Below are positions 1-8,363 of a DNA stretch of 57,963 bases, piece after piece (the stretch's first letter is position 1; each line of letters begins with the position of its first letter). The stretch comes from Oscillospiraceae bacterium. GTDB lineage: Bacteria; Bacillota; Clostridia; Oscillospirales; Oscillospiraceae. The translations under genes were made by a program, and so were the position numbers. The stretch lies in assembly GCA_017397565.1 (NCBI GenBank), contig JAFQIL010000017.1:1-57963 (forward strand), written 5' to 3'. The notes beneath the pieces were generated by a model, which saw only the letters and a list, made by a program, of their open reading frames with translations, ran no database searches and had not been told where the DNA came from.

Positions 1-157
1 AATCTGTCTAGCAAATTTACTCAAGAATTTTCGTTGGCTGTTATTTTTCATTCGTACACGAATAATCTTAAACAATCCATTTTAATTGTCCAAGGTGTTC
101 TATAGTTCGTCTCACATTATTCAATTTACAAGGTGCAGACTGTTCGCCGCAGCGAAC
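1..157 (-). other. Leader of a probable rRNA operon running off the left edge
   Basis: AT-rich non-coding DNA downstream (leftward) of two consensus promoters. A short inverted repeat (GTTCGC/GCGAAC) at about 142-157 sits at the expected transcript start. Further left on the minus strand comes a CCTTG...AAATTGAATAAT stretch that resembles the spacer/leader boxes found near clostridial rRNA genes. No open reading frame of quality is present. The 16S gene itself would lie outside the window, so the assignment is inference from promoter architecture and leader resemblance. Confidence 0.45.
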
Positions 158-163
158 TTTTAA

Positions 164-192
164 ATGATAACACAGTTTCCTGAAATTGTCAA
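164..192 (-). promoter_or_regulatory. Sigma-A promoter P2 (proximal), leftward
   Basis: On the minus strand TTGACA (187-192) is separated by 17 bases from TATCAT (164-169). It is the downstream member of a tandem pair, the arrangement typical of rRNA promoters. Confidence 0.75.
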
Positions 193-270
193 GCGCTTTT
201 ATGCTCTTTTTCAAGATTTTTTGTTATCTTTCTGTCCTCCCGGAAAACCCGTTCATCGGACAGCTTGTAC

Positions 271-299
271 ATTCTAGCATCAGCCGCACTGTTTGTCAA
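271..299 (-). promoter_or_regulatory. Sigma-A promoter P1 (distal), leftward
   Basis: On the minus strand a perfect TTGACA (294-299) is followed after exactly 17 bases by TAGAAT (271-276). Together with P2 about 107 bases downstream it forms a strong tandem promoter set. Confidence 0.7.
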
Positions 300-339
300 G
301 AGTTTTTTGCGATTTTTTGATGTTTTTTCAATCTTCTTT

Positions 340-768
340 TTATCGCTGAGAAACGTTTGTGCTAATACCGCTCAGCGCCTCCCGGGCATCCCCGCTGCTC
401 TCCTCCCGGCTTGCCAGATCTCCCAGACTTACCATGCCGCAAAGCTTCCCGTTTTCCACTACCGGAAGCCGGCGTACCTGCTCCCGACCCATCAGATGTG
501 CCGCCGCACCGATCTCCATATCCGGCGCAGCCGCGATCACCCGTCCGGTCATAACATCCCGCACCCGCATTTGCTGTGCTGATCTTTCCGATGCCATGCA
601 CCGGGTCACCAAGTCCCGGTCTGTCACCACGCCGCAAAGCTTCTCTTCCCCATCACACACCGGCAGCGCGCCGATGTTGTACCGGGCCAGCATTCTGGCA
701 GCCACCGCCACCGACTCCTCCGGACGGATTTTCACCGGGGACTGAGTCATAATATCCCGCAGTTTCAT
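340..768 (-). CDS. CBS-pair domain protein
   Basis: A 142-residue protein made almost wholly of two CBS modules in tandem (about residues 5-60 and 68-125). Each begins with the usual V-x-D-x-M-T signature (LRDIMT, VRDVMT) and carries the ALPV / RLPVV plus GVVTDRDL / GMVSLGDL strands. Stand-alone CBS pairs bind adenine nucleotides and act as energy or signal sensors; the partner here is unknown. The start chosen (ATG at 768) has AAGGAGG seven bases upstream, whereas a longer reading to 807 has no such site. It is read leftward just downstream of the glyQS terminator and ends shortly before the strong tandem promoters, so it probably has its own promoter. The last 15 residues, after the second module, are unstructured. 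Confidence 0.88.
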   Translation of the reverse strand: MKLRDIMTQSPVKIRPEESVAVAARMLARYNIGALPVCDGEEKLCGVVTDRDLVTRCMASERSAQQMRVRDVMTGRVIAAAPDMEIGAAAHLMGREQVRRLPVVENGKLCGMVSLGDLASREESSGDAREALSGISTNVSQR

Positions 769-831
769 GCTATCGCCTCCTTCTCGGAAAGTATTGGCAA
801 ATGGCAAGAAAAATATACATTATAAATACAG

Positions 832-857
832 ACCGCCCCGAAAAATTTCGGGGCGGT
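832..857 (-). terminator. Hairpin downstream of glyQS
   Basis: A 12-bp stem (832-843 with 846-857, ACCGCCCC/GGGGCGGT core) lies 18 bases past the glyQS stop. The downstream side on the minus strand is AT-rich but has no continuous T run, so terminator function is likely rather than certain. Confidence 0.55.
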
Positions 858-874
858 TGCTTTACCTTATTATA

Positions 875-2302
875 TTAGAAATCGCACTTTTCGGCAATAT
901 AAGCCTTCAGCTGATCAACGGGAACACGAACCTGCTCCATGGTATCACGGTCACGGACGGTAACACAGTTGTCAGCGGGAGTGTTCTCGTCGCCCACAGT
1001 CTGGAAGTCCACCGTGATGCACAAGGGAGTGCCGATCTCGTCTTCCCGGCGGTAACGCTTGCCGATAGAGCCGGCATCGTCAAAGTCCACCATGAAGTCC
1101 TTCTTCAGCATCTTGTAGATCTCCTCAGCCTTGGGAGAAAGCTTCTTGGAAAGGGGTAAAACGGCAGCCTTAAAGGGAGCCAGGTAGGGATGCAGACGCA
1201 GCACAGTACGGACATCATCCTTGCCGTTCTTGTCCTGACCCACCACTTCCTCGTCATAAGCTTCGCACAGGAAGGCCAGCGCCACACGGTCACAGCCCAG
1301 GCTCGGCTCAATGACATAAGGAATGTAATGCTCATTCTTTTCCTGATCGTAGTATTCCAGACTCTTGCCGGAAGCCTCCTGATGGCGGCCCAAATCGTAG
1401 TTGGTACGGTCAGCAATGCCCCACAGCTCGCCCCAGCCATTGCCGAAGGGGAACTGATACTCGATGTCGGTGGTGGCACGGGAGTAGAAGGCCAGTTCAG
1501 CAGGATCATGATCACGAAGCCGCAGACTTTCTTCCTTGATGCCCAAACTCTTCAGCCAGTTGACGCAGTAATCCTTCCAGTAGGCAAACCACTCCAGATC
1601 AGTGCCGGGCTGGCAGAAGAACTCACACTCCATCTGCTCAAACTCACGGGTGCGGAAGGTGAAGTTACCGGGAGTAATCTCATTACGGAAAGCCTTACCT
1701 ACCTGGCAAACACCGAAGGGCAGCTTCTTCCGGGTGGTACGCTGAATATTGGCAAAGTTTACGAAAATTCCCTGGGCAGTTTCAGGCCGCAGATATGCGG
1801 TGGATGAGGAATCCTCCGTAACGCCGATCTGCGTCTTGAACATCAGGTTGAAGTTACGGATGGAGGTAAAGTGGTGCTTGCCGCAGACAGGGCAAACCAC
1901 ATCCTCATGCTCTTCAATGAAGGCATTCATTTCTTTGGTGTCCATGGCGTCTACATTGACGCTCTTTCCGGATTCGGAAGCAGAGATCAGCTGGTCTGCC
2001 CGCTGGCGGGAACCGCAGCCCTTGCAGTCCACCAAAGGATCGGAGAAAGAACCCACATGACCGGTGGTGACCCAGGTGGTGGGATTCATGATAATGGCGG
2101 CATCCAGACCCACATTATACTCAGACTCCTGAACGAACTTCTTCAGCCACGCCTTTTTCACATTGTTCTTGAACTCTACGCCCAAAGGACCGTAGTCCCA
2201 GGAGTTGGCAAGACCGCCGTAGATCTCAGAACCGGCATAAACATAGCCACGGTTTTTGCACAGGTTCACGATCATATCCAGTGTCTTTTCGCTGTTTTTC
2301 AT
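875..2302 (-). CDS. glyQS: Glycine--tRNA ligase, single-chain type
   Basis: Charges tRNA-Gly with glycine. This is the homodimeric class II enzyme (475 residues), not the two-subunit GlyQ/GlyS form. Visible landmarks: the N-terminal catalytic start with [14 protein letters not shown], paired Cys motifs (CKGC near residue 130 and CPVC near 163) that probably bind zinc, the class II motif 2 [14 protein letters not shown], the motif 3 arginine in [10 protein letters not shown], and a C-terminal anticodon-binding domain ([11 protein letters not shown] onward). The ATG at 2302 has GGAGGG eight bases upstream; an in-frame TTG further out lies inside that site and is unlikely. There is only a 77-base gap to the gene upstream and no room for a T-box leader, so it is probably cotranscribed with plsC and the glycosidase. 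Confidence 0.97.
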   Translation of the reverse strand: MKNSEKTLDMIVNLCKNRGYVYAGSEIYGGLANSWDYGPLGVEFKNNVKKAWLKKFVQESEYNVGLDAAIIMNPTTWVTTGHVGSFSDPLVDCKGCGSRQRADQLISASESGKSVNVDAMDTKEMNAFIEEHEDVVCPVCGKHHFTSIRNFNLMFKTQIGVTEDSSSTAYLRPETAQGIFVNFANIQRTTRKKLPFGVCQVGKAFRNEITPGNFTFRTREFEQMECEFFCQPGTDLEWFAYWKDYCVNWLKSLGIKEESLRLRDHDPAELAFYSRATTDIEYQFPFGNGWGELWGIADRTNYDLGRHQEASGKSLEYYDQEKNEHYIPYVIEPSLGCDRVALAFLCEAYDEEVVGQDKNGKDDVRTVLRLHPYLAPFKAAVLPLSKKLSPKAEEIYKMLKKDFMVDFDDAGSIGKRYRREDEIGTPLCITVDFQTVGDENTPADNCVTVRDRDTMEQVRVPVDQLKAYIAEKCDF

Positions 2303-2379
2303 ATGCGCACCCTCCAAAACGGATTATTTATCTTAATGTAGCATTATACTTGAATTTCTCTGTGAAATCAAGCTTTTTC

Positions 2380-4086
2380 TCAGGACAACTTCTGAATCTC
2401 TTCCTGCAGGATCTCCACACCCTGGCGGAAATTATCCCGCAGCCACAGCCGCTCATATTCTGCAAGGAGCCGCTGCCGCTCTGCCTCATTTTTGTTGCCT
2501 GCAAACCAGTTGGCAAAGAAGATCACCAGGTCGCAGTCCACCGCAGCTTCCTGCAGAGCGGTCTCATCCGCCTCCACCGCGGCCAGCTCCGCCTTCAGGC
2601 CTTCCATGTAGGCCGCTACCCGCTTTGAAGCCGCAACCTTGGCTGCGTTGGGTGTTTCTCCCACACGGATCAGATAGCAAATCTCTGTTTCGTTCCAATA
2701 ATACTGGCTCTGCAGCTGATAATAGTTACCCATTCGGAACACAATATCTGCCATGGAAATTTCGCCCTTGCAGCCATAATAATACCGATCTGCATAATAA
2801 AGGGCATCCTGGATCCGCCGTTCCCGATCCCGAAGGGCTGCGCTGTATCCCTGCTCATCCTGCTCCCAGGCCGCAACAGCCGCGAAGATCATAGGTATCT
2901 GCTCAAACACCGGGAAGGCCGCATGGCCCAGATTTCCCCAGTTGGTCATCAAAAGGCCCTCCGCCTTGTATCGTTTGGCCACATCCGCACAGGTGGTGAT
3001 ATTGCGCATGGCATTCATACTTCTGCCGGTAAAGCTTCTCCACATGGAGTCACCAGGGCAAATATAGTACCGAAGTCCCCGATCAGACAGTTCCCGGCAG
3101 TGGCGCTCCATGGGTTTTTCCTCTTCATAGCCCCAATCCAGGAAAATCGCATCTTTATCGATCTGATCCAGCTGCTCCGGATGGCGAATCACCACATCAT
3201 CCCAGAACATAGGAGTCTTGCCATGTCTCTTAGCCAAGGCAATAATTTTATTTAAGTATTCCGTATAGACCGTACCGATACCAACTTGCTCGCATTTCTC
3301 GCGAGTCTGTCCTTTGCCCAGTTCAAAAGGCTCGTCCATGCCCACATTCATAAACTTTGAGGTGTAGGCATCCATCATACCAGCATAGATCCGCTCCACC
3401 AATTCCAAAGAACCCGGATCCAAAGGGTTAATGGTTGTCGTGGGCCACTCATCATCACGGTCGATACCCAAATGGGCAAAATCCGGAACCTCGATCCATG
3501 GCTGCATATGGCCAAGACTATTCTGATTGGGTACAAGATCAATAAACCGCTCTTTGCAGTATGCATCCAGTTCCTGAATTTCCGCGCAAGTCAACACATC
3601 CCGGCCCACCAAATACTGCTCCAAACCCTTATATTCATAAACAAGGCTTTCAATGTACAGCTGAAACTGGTTGTACCGCAGATCCGCCAGCTGGTCCACC
3701 AGCTTCTTCAGATAAGAAAGCTTCGGCACTCTGCCACGGCTGATGTCCAGCATATAACCACGGTTCTTGATAGCAGGATAGTCCTCTATGCACAGATACG
3801 GGATCTCGCCCGCTGTCTGAGCCAGGATCTGCTTCAAGGTGGTGCAAGCACGGAAAGCCGCTTCCAAATCGCTGTAGGTCACTTCGATGCCTTCGGCATT
3901 CACTGTCACCGTATAGCTTTCCGCTTGGGGAAACTCCGCCTTCCGGAAAACAAGCTTTGCTTCTCCACCGGAGAATTGACCGGCAAATGCCAAAATCTTT
4001 TCATCATCTGCTGAAACAGCAAAGGCCTTTGCCTGCAGGCAGCCTTCCAGCATTTCCAGTTTTACAGGTTGCGGTATCAGTCTCAT
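2380..4086 (-). CDS. GH20-family glycosidase (beta-N-acetylhexosaminidase-like), cytoplasmic
   Basis: A 568-residue protein with the glycoside hydrolase family 20 layout: a small alpha/beta domain (residues 1-98, ending in the LEAAFRACTTLKQIL signature), then a TIM barrel starting at IEDYPAIKNRGYMLDISRG. The catalytic Asp-Glu pair characteristic of the family is visible at D251-E252 in NVGMDEPFE, which supports substrate-assisted hydrolysis of terminal N-acetylhexosamines. There is no signal peptide, so it would act on imported oligosaccharides or recycled wall fragments. AAGGAG precedes the ATG by eight bases. It starts 21 bases after plsC and probably belongs to the same transcript. Exact substrate cannot be read from sequence. 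Confidence 0.85.
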   Translation of the reverse strand: MRLIPQPVKLEMLEGCLQAKAFAVSADDEKILAFAGQFSGGEAKLVFRKAEFPQAESYTVTVNAEGIEVTYSDLEAAFRACTTLKQILAQTAGEIPYLCIEDYPAIKNRGYMLDISRGRVPKLSYLKKLVDQLADLRYNQFQLYIESLVYEYKGLEQYLVGRDVLTCAEIQELDAYCKERFIDLVPNQNSLGHMQPWIEVPDFAHLGIDRDDEWPTTTINPLDPGSLELVERIYAGMMDAYTSKFMNVGMDEPFELGKGQTREKCEQVGIGTVYTEYLNKIIALAKRHGKTPMFWDDVVIRHPEQLDQIDKDAIFLDWGYEEEKPMERHCRELSDRGLRYYICPGDSMWRSFTGRSMNAMRNITTCADVAKRYKAEGLLMTNWGNLGHAAFPVFEQIPMIFAAVAAWEQDEQGYSAALRDRERRIQDALYYADRYYYGCKGEISMADIVFRMGNYYQLQSQYYWNETEICYLIRVGETPNAAKVAASKRVAAYMEGLKAELAAVEADETALQEAAVDCDLVIFFANWFAGNKNEAERQRLLAEYERLWLRDNFRQGVEILQEEIQKLS

Positions 4087-4107
4087 CTTGATATCTCCTT
4101 CATGTTT

Positions 4108-4947
4108 TTACGTTTCGTCGTCACTTACCAGTTCCGGGCCCAGATCCTGCGCCATCATCTGATAAATCCGGTCAGCCAATTCCACTGTCGTGATGCCTTC
4201 ATATTCCTCAGGCTGGATCACCTGCAGCAGCCGCACATCCACAGTGCTGGACTTCAGCCGCTTAAAACTACTCAGCACATCGGTCGTCCCCCGCATGGTG
4301 CACACCACGATCGGAACCTTCGCTTTTGTGGCAATCTTAAAGACACCGGGACGGAAATGATGTAGCTTTTTATCCGGATGAATGTAGCCTTCCGGAAAGG
4401 CAGCAACGGAGGCTTTGTCTTCCTTGATGATCTGAATACACTTAAGAATCGTCTTCAGTGCTTCCCTGTCATTTTCCCGGTTGATAGGCTGACATAACAG
4501 CTTATGCATCATTTCTCCTGCCATGAAATAGTCCTGCACCTCCCGCTTGGAGATAAAGGCCAGCTGGCTTTTTCGGAAACAGGTCAGCAAAAACACAGGG
4601 TCTATCACATGTCTGTGGTTGCACACCAATAAAAACCGACTGTTTTTTGGTGTATTCTCCAGCCCGCTTGTTTTTATACGCACCCGGGCAAGGAACAAAA
4701 CCGCATCCACATACAGATGCATCGTTCTGCGGTAAAATTTACTGTCATTCTCCTGAGGCTTTTCCTGATCCACCAGCTTGCAGATCAGCCACAGAAACCC
4801 AAAGGCCAAACACAGCAGCAACACAAAGGCCGCAAGAAAGCCCACGGGCAGGATCCAAATCCAATTCAGTCCGCAATAACCATCCGCAATACCGCAAACG
4901 GCAGCGGATGCCGCAACGGACAAAATGAATATGGCAGTCAGCAGCAT
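4108..4947 (-). CDS. plsC: 1-acyl-glycerol-3-phosphate acyltransferase-like (PlsC family)
   Basis: Membrane-anchored acyltransferase of 279 residues. Two hydrophobic segments (about residues 1-20 and 30-56) precede the LPLAT domain. The catalytic NHxxxxD box is present as NHRHVIDP, and the glycerophosphate-binding block as FPEGYIHPDKKL (a variant of the usual EGTRS form). The family transfers an acyl chain to the sn-2 position of lysophosphatidate in phospholipid synthesis. It is the first gene of a leftward unit that continues into the glycosidase and glyQS. A consensus promoter lies 32 bases upstream, and AAAAGGGG serves as ribosome site. The longer N-terminal region than minimal PlsC is shared with other Firmicute members of the family. 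Confidence 0.85.
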   Translation of the reverse strand: MLLTAIFILSVAASAAVCGIADGYCGLNWIWILPVGFLAAFVLLLCLAFGFLWLICKLVDQEKPQENDSKFYRRTMHLYVDAVLFLARVRIKTSGLENTPKNSRFLLVCNHRHVIDPVFLLTCFRKSQLAFISKREVQDYFMAGEMMHKLLCQPINRENDREALKTILKCIQIIKEDKASVAAFPEGYIHPDKKLHHFRPGVFKIATKAKVPIVVCTMRGTTDVLSSFKRLKSSTVDVRLLQVIQPEEYEGITTVELADRIYQMMAQDLGPELVSDDET

Positions 4948-4978
4948 AATAACGTCCCCTTTTCTCCCATTTTATTCT

Positions 4979-5007
4979 ATTATACTCCTTCTTCATCCCA
5001 GACACAA
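4979..5007 (-). promoter_or_regulatory. Promoter for the plsC-GH20-glyQS unit
   Basis: Minus strand TTGTGT (5002-5007), 17-base spacer, perfect TATAAT (4979-4984). The transcript would begin near 4972, about 25 bases before the plsC ATG. Confidence 0.6.
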
Positions 5008-5143
5008 GCACAAAATAGTAAAGAAAGAGTTTTTTTCACAAGGGGTAGAAATTGCTGCTTTATACTGTTATAATATAGTATTATATTACGATTCTCCAAT
5101 ACATCAGGGATTTACAAATGCAACCGAAAGGAAAATAAGAACC

Positions 5144-6856
5144 ATGTCCTTATCCTCCACCGCACCCTGGCACGCTTTCTACGGAAACACCCCCACTACC
5201 ATTGACTACCCACAAAAGACCATGTATCAGATGGTTGCGGTTGCTGCCGAAAAGTATCCCGCCAAGGATGCCTATTGCTTTATGGGCAAAAATACCACCT
5301 TCCAAACTTTTTTGGCACGAATCGATGCCGCTGCCAAGGGCCTTTATGCTCTGGGCATCCGCAAAGGTGACCGGGTCACCATCTGCATGGCCAACACTCC
5401 TCAGGCGGTGGACTGTTTTTATGCACTGAACCGAATCGGCGCTATTCCCAATATGATCCACCCGTTGTCTGCTGCGGAAGAGATCGCGTTTTATTTGAAC
5501 GTTTCTCATTCCAAAGCCATTCTGACTTTGGATCAATTCTATACCAAAGTCGCTTCCATCCTTCCCAAATTGGAGCAGCCGGTAAAGATCCTTATCGCCA
5601 AAATCAGGGACGAGCTGCCTTTCCTGAAAAAGCTCTTGTTTCCCCTGACCAAAGCCGGCAAAGCAGGCAAAGATCTTCCCAAAGCCGGCTATACTTTGTG
5701 GACAGATATGGTGGCAGCAGGCAAGGATGTTGTTCTGCCACCCCACGACGGTCAGGCTGAGGACTGCGGTGCCATTCTTTACTCCGGCGGCACCACCGGT
5801 ACCACAAAAGGTATCCTGCTCAGCAACTTGAATTTCAACGCCTTGGGCTTACAGACCATCGCCGCTTCCGGCTTTGACTCCGTTGCAGGCATGAAAATGC
5901 TGTCTATCATGCCGGTTTTCCACGGTTTTGGTCTGGGTATTGGTATTCATACCGCTCTGATCGGCGGTGCCGCCTGTATTCTTGTCCCCCGATTCAGCGT
6001 CCAGATATACGCTGACATTTTGCGAAAGCAAAAACCAAATCTGATTCCCGGTGTTCCCACCCTGTTTGAGGCATTGCTCCGGGCAGACAAGCTGAAAAAT
6101 GTGGACCTTAGCTTCCTGAAGGGCATCTTCTCCGGCGGCGACAGCCTGTCCCCGGAGCTGAAGAAAAAAGTGGATGCCTTTCTGCAAGCTCATAACTGCT
6201 CCCAGCAGATTCGGGAGGGTTACGGCACTACCGAGTGTGTCACAGCCTCCTGCCTGACCCCAAAAGATTATGCCCGCCCGGGCTCTATCGGCATTCCCTT
6301 CCCGGATACCTTTTATAAGATCGTCAAACCCGGTACTACGGAAGAGGTGGAACCGGATACCGAAGGCGAGATCTGTGTCCACGGCCCCACCGTCATGCTG
6401 GGATACATGGACAATCCGGAAGAAACCGCCAACACCCTAAAGGCCCATGCTGACGGCAAGCTTTGGCTGCACACCGGCGATTTGGGTCATATGGACACAG
6501 ATGGCTTCATCTATTTCCATCAGCGGCTGAAGCGGATGATCATCACCTCCGGCTATAATGTTTACCCCTCTCAGCTGGAGAATATCATCGACGCCCACGA
6601 AAAGGTGCTGCTTTCCTGTGTCATCGGCATCAAAGACGAATACCGGGGTCAGAAGGTAAAGGCTTTTGTGGTGCCCATGCCCGGCATTGAGCCTACTCAG
6701 GCGCTAAAGCAGGAGCTGCTGCAATACTGCGCTGAGCGCATTGCCAGGTATGCCCTTCCCCGGGATATAGAATTTCGCGCGGAGCTTCCCAAAACACTGG
6801 TGGGCAAGGTGGCCTATCGGGTTTTGGAAGAGGAGGCCGCGCAGCAGGATGTGTAA
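5144..6856 (+). CDS. AMP-binding acyl-CoA synthetase-like enzyme
   Basis: Member of the ANL superfamily of adenylate-forming enzymes (570 residues). The P-loop-like phosphate signature is YSGGTTGTTKG, followed by the A5 motif EGYGTTE, the A7 ATPase motif LHTGDLG, the A8 hinge KRMIITSGYNVYP, and the C-terminal catalytic lysine region PKTLVGKVAYR. These imply activation of a carboxylate (most likely medium- or long-chain fatty acid) with ATP and transfer to CoA. The ATG at 5144 follows AAAGGA; a reading extended to 4925 would cross the divergent promoter region and lacks family similarity. A TATAAT-like box at 5069-5074 may be its -10 element, with no clear -35. It is followed after three bases by a membrane acyltransferase-like gene, so the product may feed an acylation step at the membrane; that link is inference. 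Confidence 0.9.
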   Translation: MSLSSTAPWHAFYGNTPTTIDYPQKTMYQMVAVAAEKYPAKDAYCFMGKNTTFQTFLARIDAAAKGLYALGIRKGDRVTICMANTPQAVDCFYALNRIGAIPNMIHPLSAAEEIAFYLNVSHSKAILTLDQFYTKVASILPKLEQPVKILIAKIRDELPFLKKLLFPLTKAGKAGKDLPKAGYTLWTDMVAAGKDVVLPPHDGQAEDCGAILYSGGTTGTTKGILLSNLNFNALGLQTIAASGFDSVAGMKMLSIMPVFHGFGLGIGIHTALIGGAACILVPRFSVQIYADILRKQKPNLIPGVPTLFEALLRADKLKNVDLSFLKGIFSGGDSLSPELKKKVDAFLQAHNCSQQIREGYGTTECVTASCLTPKDYARPGSIGIPFPDTFYKIVKPGTTEEVEPDTEGEICVHGPTVMLGYMDNPEETANTLKAHADGKLWLHTGDLGHMDTDGFIYFHQRLKRMIITSGYNVYPSQLENIIDAHEKVLLSCVIGIKDEYRGQKVKAFVVPMPGIEPTQALKQELLQYCAERIARYALPRDIEFRAELPKTLVGKVAYRVLEEEAAQQDV

Positions 6857-6859
6857 ACC

Positions 6860-7570
6860 ATGAAAAAGCGAATTTGGGAATTGGATGCCCTGCGGGGTCT
6901 GTGTATTTTATGTGTGGTGTTTATCCACCTCATGTACGACCTGACCGATCTTTACGGTCTGCTCCATTTTGAATATCCGGCTGTGTATCTGTTTATCCAG
7001 CAATGGGGCGGCGTGCTGTTTCTGCTGATTTCCGGCATATGCGTAACCTTGGGCAGCCACTGTATCCGTCGGGGAATTTTGGTATTCCTTTGCGGCTTGG
7101 TCATCAGCGCCGTCACCGCCGGTATGTATTTTCTGGGCATGGCAGGCAATGGTGTGATCATTTATTTCGGTGTTCTCCATTGCTTAGGTGTTTGTATGCT
7201 GCTTTGGCCGCTGTTCCGAAAGCTTCCCAATTGGGTCTTGGCCGCCATCGGAGTCATTTTGGCAGTGACAGGTCTTCTGCTCAGCCGGGTATATCTAAGC
7301 CACAATTGGTTGATGCCCTTGGGACTGGTCAGTCCTCAGTTTATCTCTGCCGATTATTTCCCCCTGCTGCCTCACTTCGGCTTTTTCCTGCTGGGTGCAT
7401 TTTTAGGCAGAACCCTGTATCGCAAACAGCAGTCCCTACTGCCTAAAGTAAACCCCGAGCTTTTGCCCATTCGCTTTTTGCGGCTTTGCGGCAAGCACTC
7501 TCTTTGGATCTATCTGCTCCATCAGCCCATTTTCAGCGGAATCTTTTGGCTGATCCTGTCCCTGAAATAA
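6860..7570 (+). CDS. DUF1624-type membrane protein (heparan-alpha-glucosaminide N-acetyltransferase-like)
   Basis: Integral membrane protein of 236 residues with about seven hydrophobic segments. It opens with ELDALRGLCILCVVFIHLMYD, typical of the DUF1624/acyltransferase-3-like families in which the early Arg-Gly and His residues are conserved, and ends with the LWIYLLHQPI signature. Relatives are predicted to move acetyl groups across a membrane onto sugars. It begins three bases after the acyl-CoA synthetase gene and is probably translationally coupled to it. The biochemical substrate is unknown. Confidence 0.8.
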   Translation: MKKRIWELDALRGLCILCVVFIHLMYDLTDLYGLLHFEYPAVYLFIQQWGGVLFLLISGICVTLGSHCIRRGILVFLCGLVISAVTAGMYFLGMAGNGVIIYFGVLHCLGVCMLLWPLFRKLPNWVLAAIGVILAVTGLLLSRVYLSHNWLMPLGLVSPQFISADYFPLLPHFGFFLLGAFLGRTLYRKQQSLLPKVNPELLPIRFLRLCGKHSLWIYLLHQPIFSGIFWLILSLK

Positions 7571-7589
7571 ACCACACCGGGAGGAAACT

Positions 7590-8363
7590 ATGAAAAAATA
7601 TCTGAAACCTGCCACATTGCCCTGGTTCGTCCTGATTACAGGCGGTATGGGTATTGCCTTGCGTTTTTGGCTGCTGTCCTCTGGCGTAGATGCCAAAGGT
7701 CTGTTAAAAAGCGGTCACCCCGCCATCATTCTGCTTTGGATCCTCACCGTCATTACCGCCGGCGTGGTGATCTATGGATGTCTGCCTTTGGTAGAAGCCA
7801 ATAAATATGCCTTCAATTTCCCGCCCAACCCCCTCAGCGCCATTGGCGAAGGCATCCTTGCTTTTGGCGTTCTGGTTGCAGGTATCTTGGCTCTGTGCCG
7901 CTCCACCGATACGATTTCCGTTATCATGGCCATTGTTGGTTTTCTTTCCGTGCCGATGCTGCTTCTGTGCGCATTCTACCGCTTTAAGGGCATAAAGCCT
8001 TCGTTTTTATTTCACAGTTTCGTCTGCATCTTTTGGGTTCTGCGGCTGATTTCTCTGTATCGGAGCTGGAGTCCGGAGCCCCAGCTGCAACGCTATATTT
8101 TCTCCCTTCTTGCCAACATTTTCGTGATGCTCTCTTTCTATCAGCGGACAGCCTTTGATGCAGCCAGCGGAAACCGCAGAGCCCACGTCATCACCCATCT
8201 GGCCGCAGCCTTTTTCTGCTGTCTGTCTATTGTAGGCAGTCGGGATTGGTTTTTGTATATTGCCTGCGCTTTGTGGGCTGCCACCGATCTGTGCCGCCTG
8301 ACACCTATGCCCAAAAGAGCCCCGCGTACTCCGAAAAAGGATGAAGGCCATGAACCTGCCTGA
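7590..8363 (+). CDS. Integral membrane protein of unknown function
   Basis: A 257-residue protein with about seven predicted membrane segments and a basic, proline-rich cytoplasmic tail (PKRAPRTPKKDEG). I do not recognise a catalytic motif. GGGAGG lies six bases before the ATG at 7590. It sits 19 bases after the DUF1624 gene and overlaps the start of the CCA-enzyme gene, so it belongs to the same rightward operon. Confidence 0.85.
   Translation: MKKYLKPATLPWFVLITGGMGIALRFWLLSSGVDAKGLLKSGHPAIILLWILTVITAGVVIYGCLPLVEANKYAFNFPPNPLSAIGEGILAFGVLVAGILALCRSTDTISVIMAIVGFLSVPMLLLCAFYRFKGIKPSFLFHSFVCIFWVLRLISLYRSWSPEPQLQRYIFSLLANIFVMLSFYQRTAFDAASGNRRAHVITHLAAAFFCCLSIVGSRDWFLYIACALWAATDLCRLTPMPKRAPRTPKKDEGHEPA

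Noticed and set aside
265-745. Rightward open frames over the CBS-domain gene
   Set aside because: The CBS signatures and an AAGGAGG site are on the minus strand; the rightward frames have neither.
2303-2379. T-box riboswitch before glyQS
   Set aside because: Only 77 bases separate it from the upstream gene and no specifier-loop or antiterminator pattern is present.
4925-5143. N-terminal extension of the acyl-CoA synthetase by 73 residues
   Set aside because: The extension crosses the divergent promoter region, has no family similarity, and the ATG at 5144 has a ribosome site.
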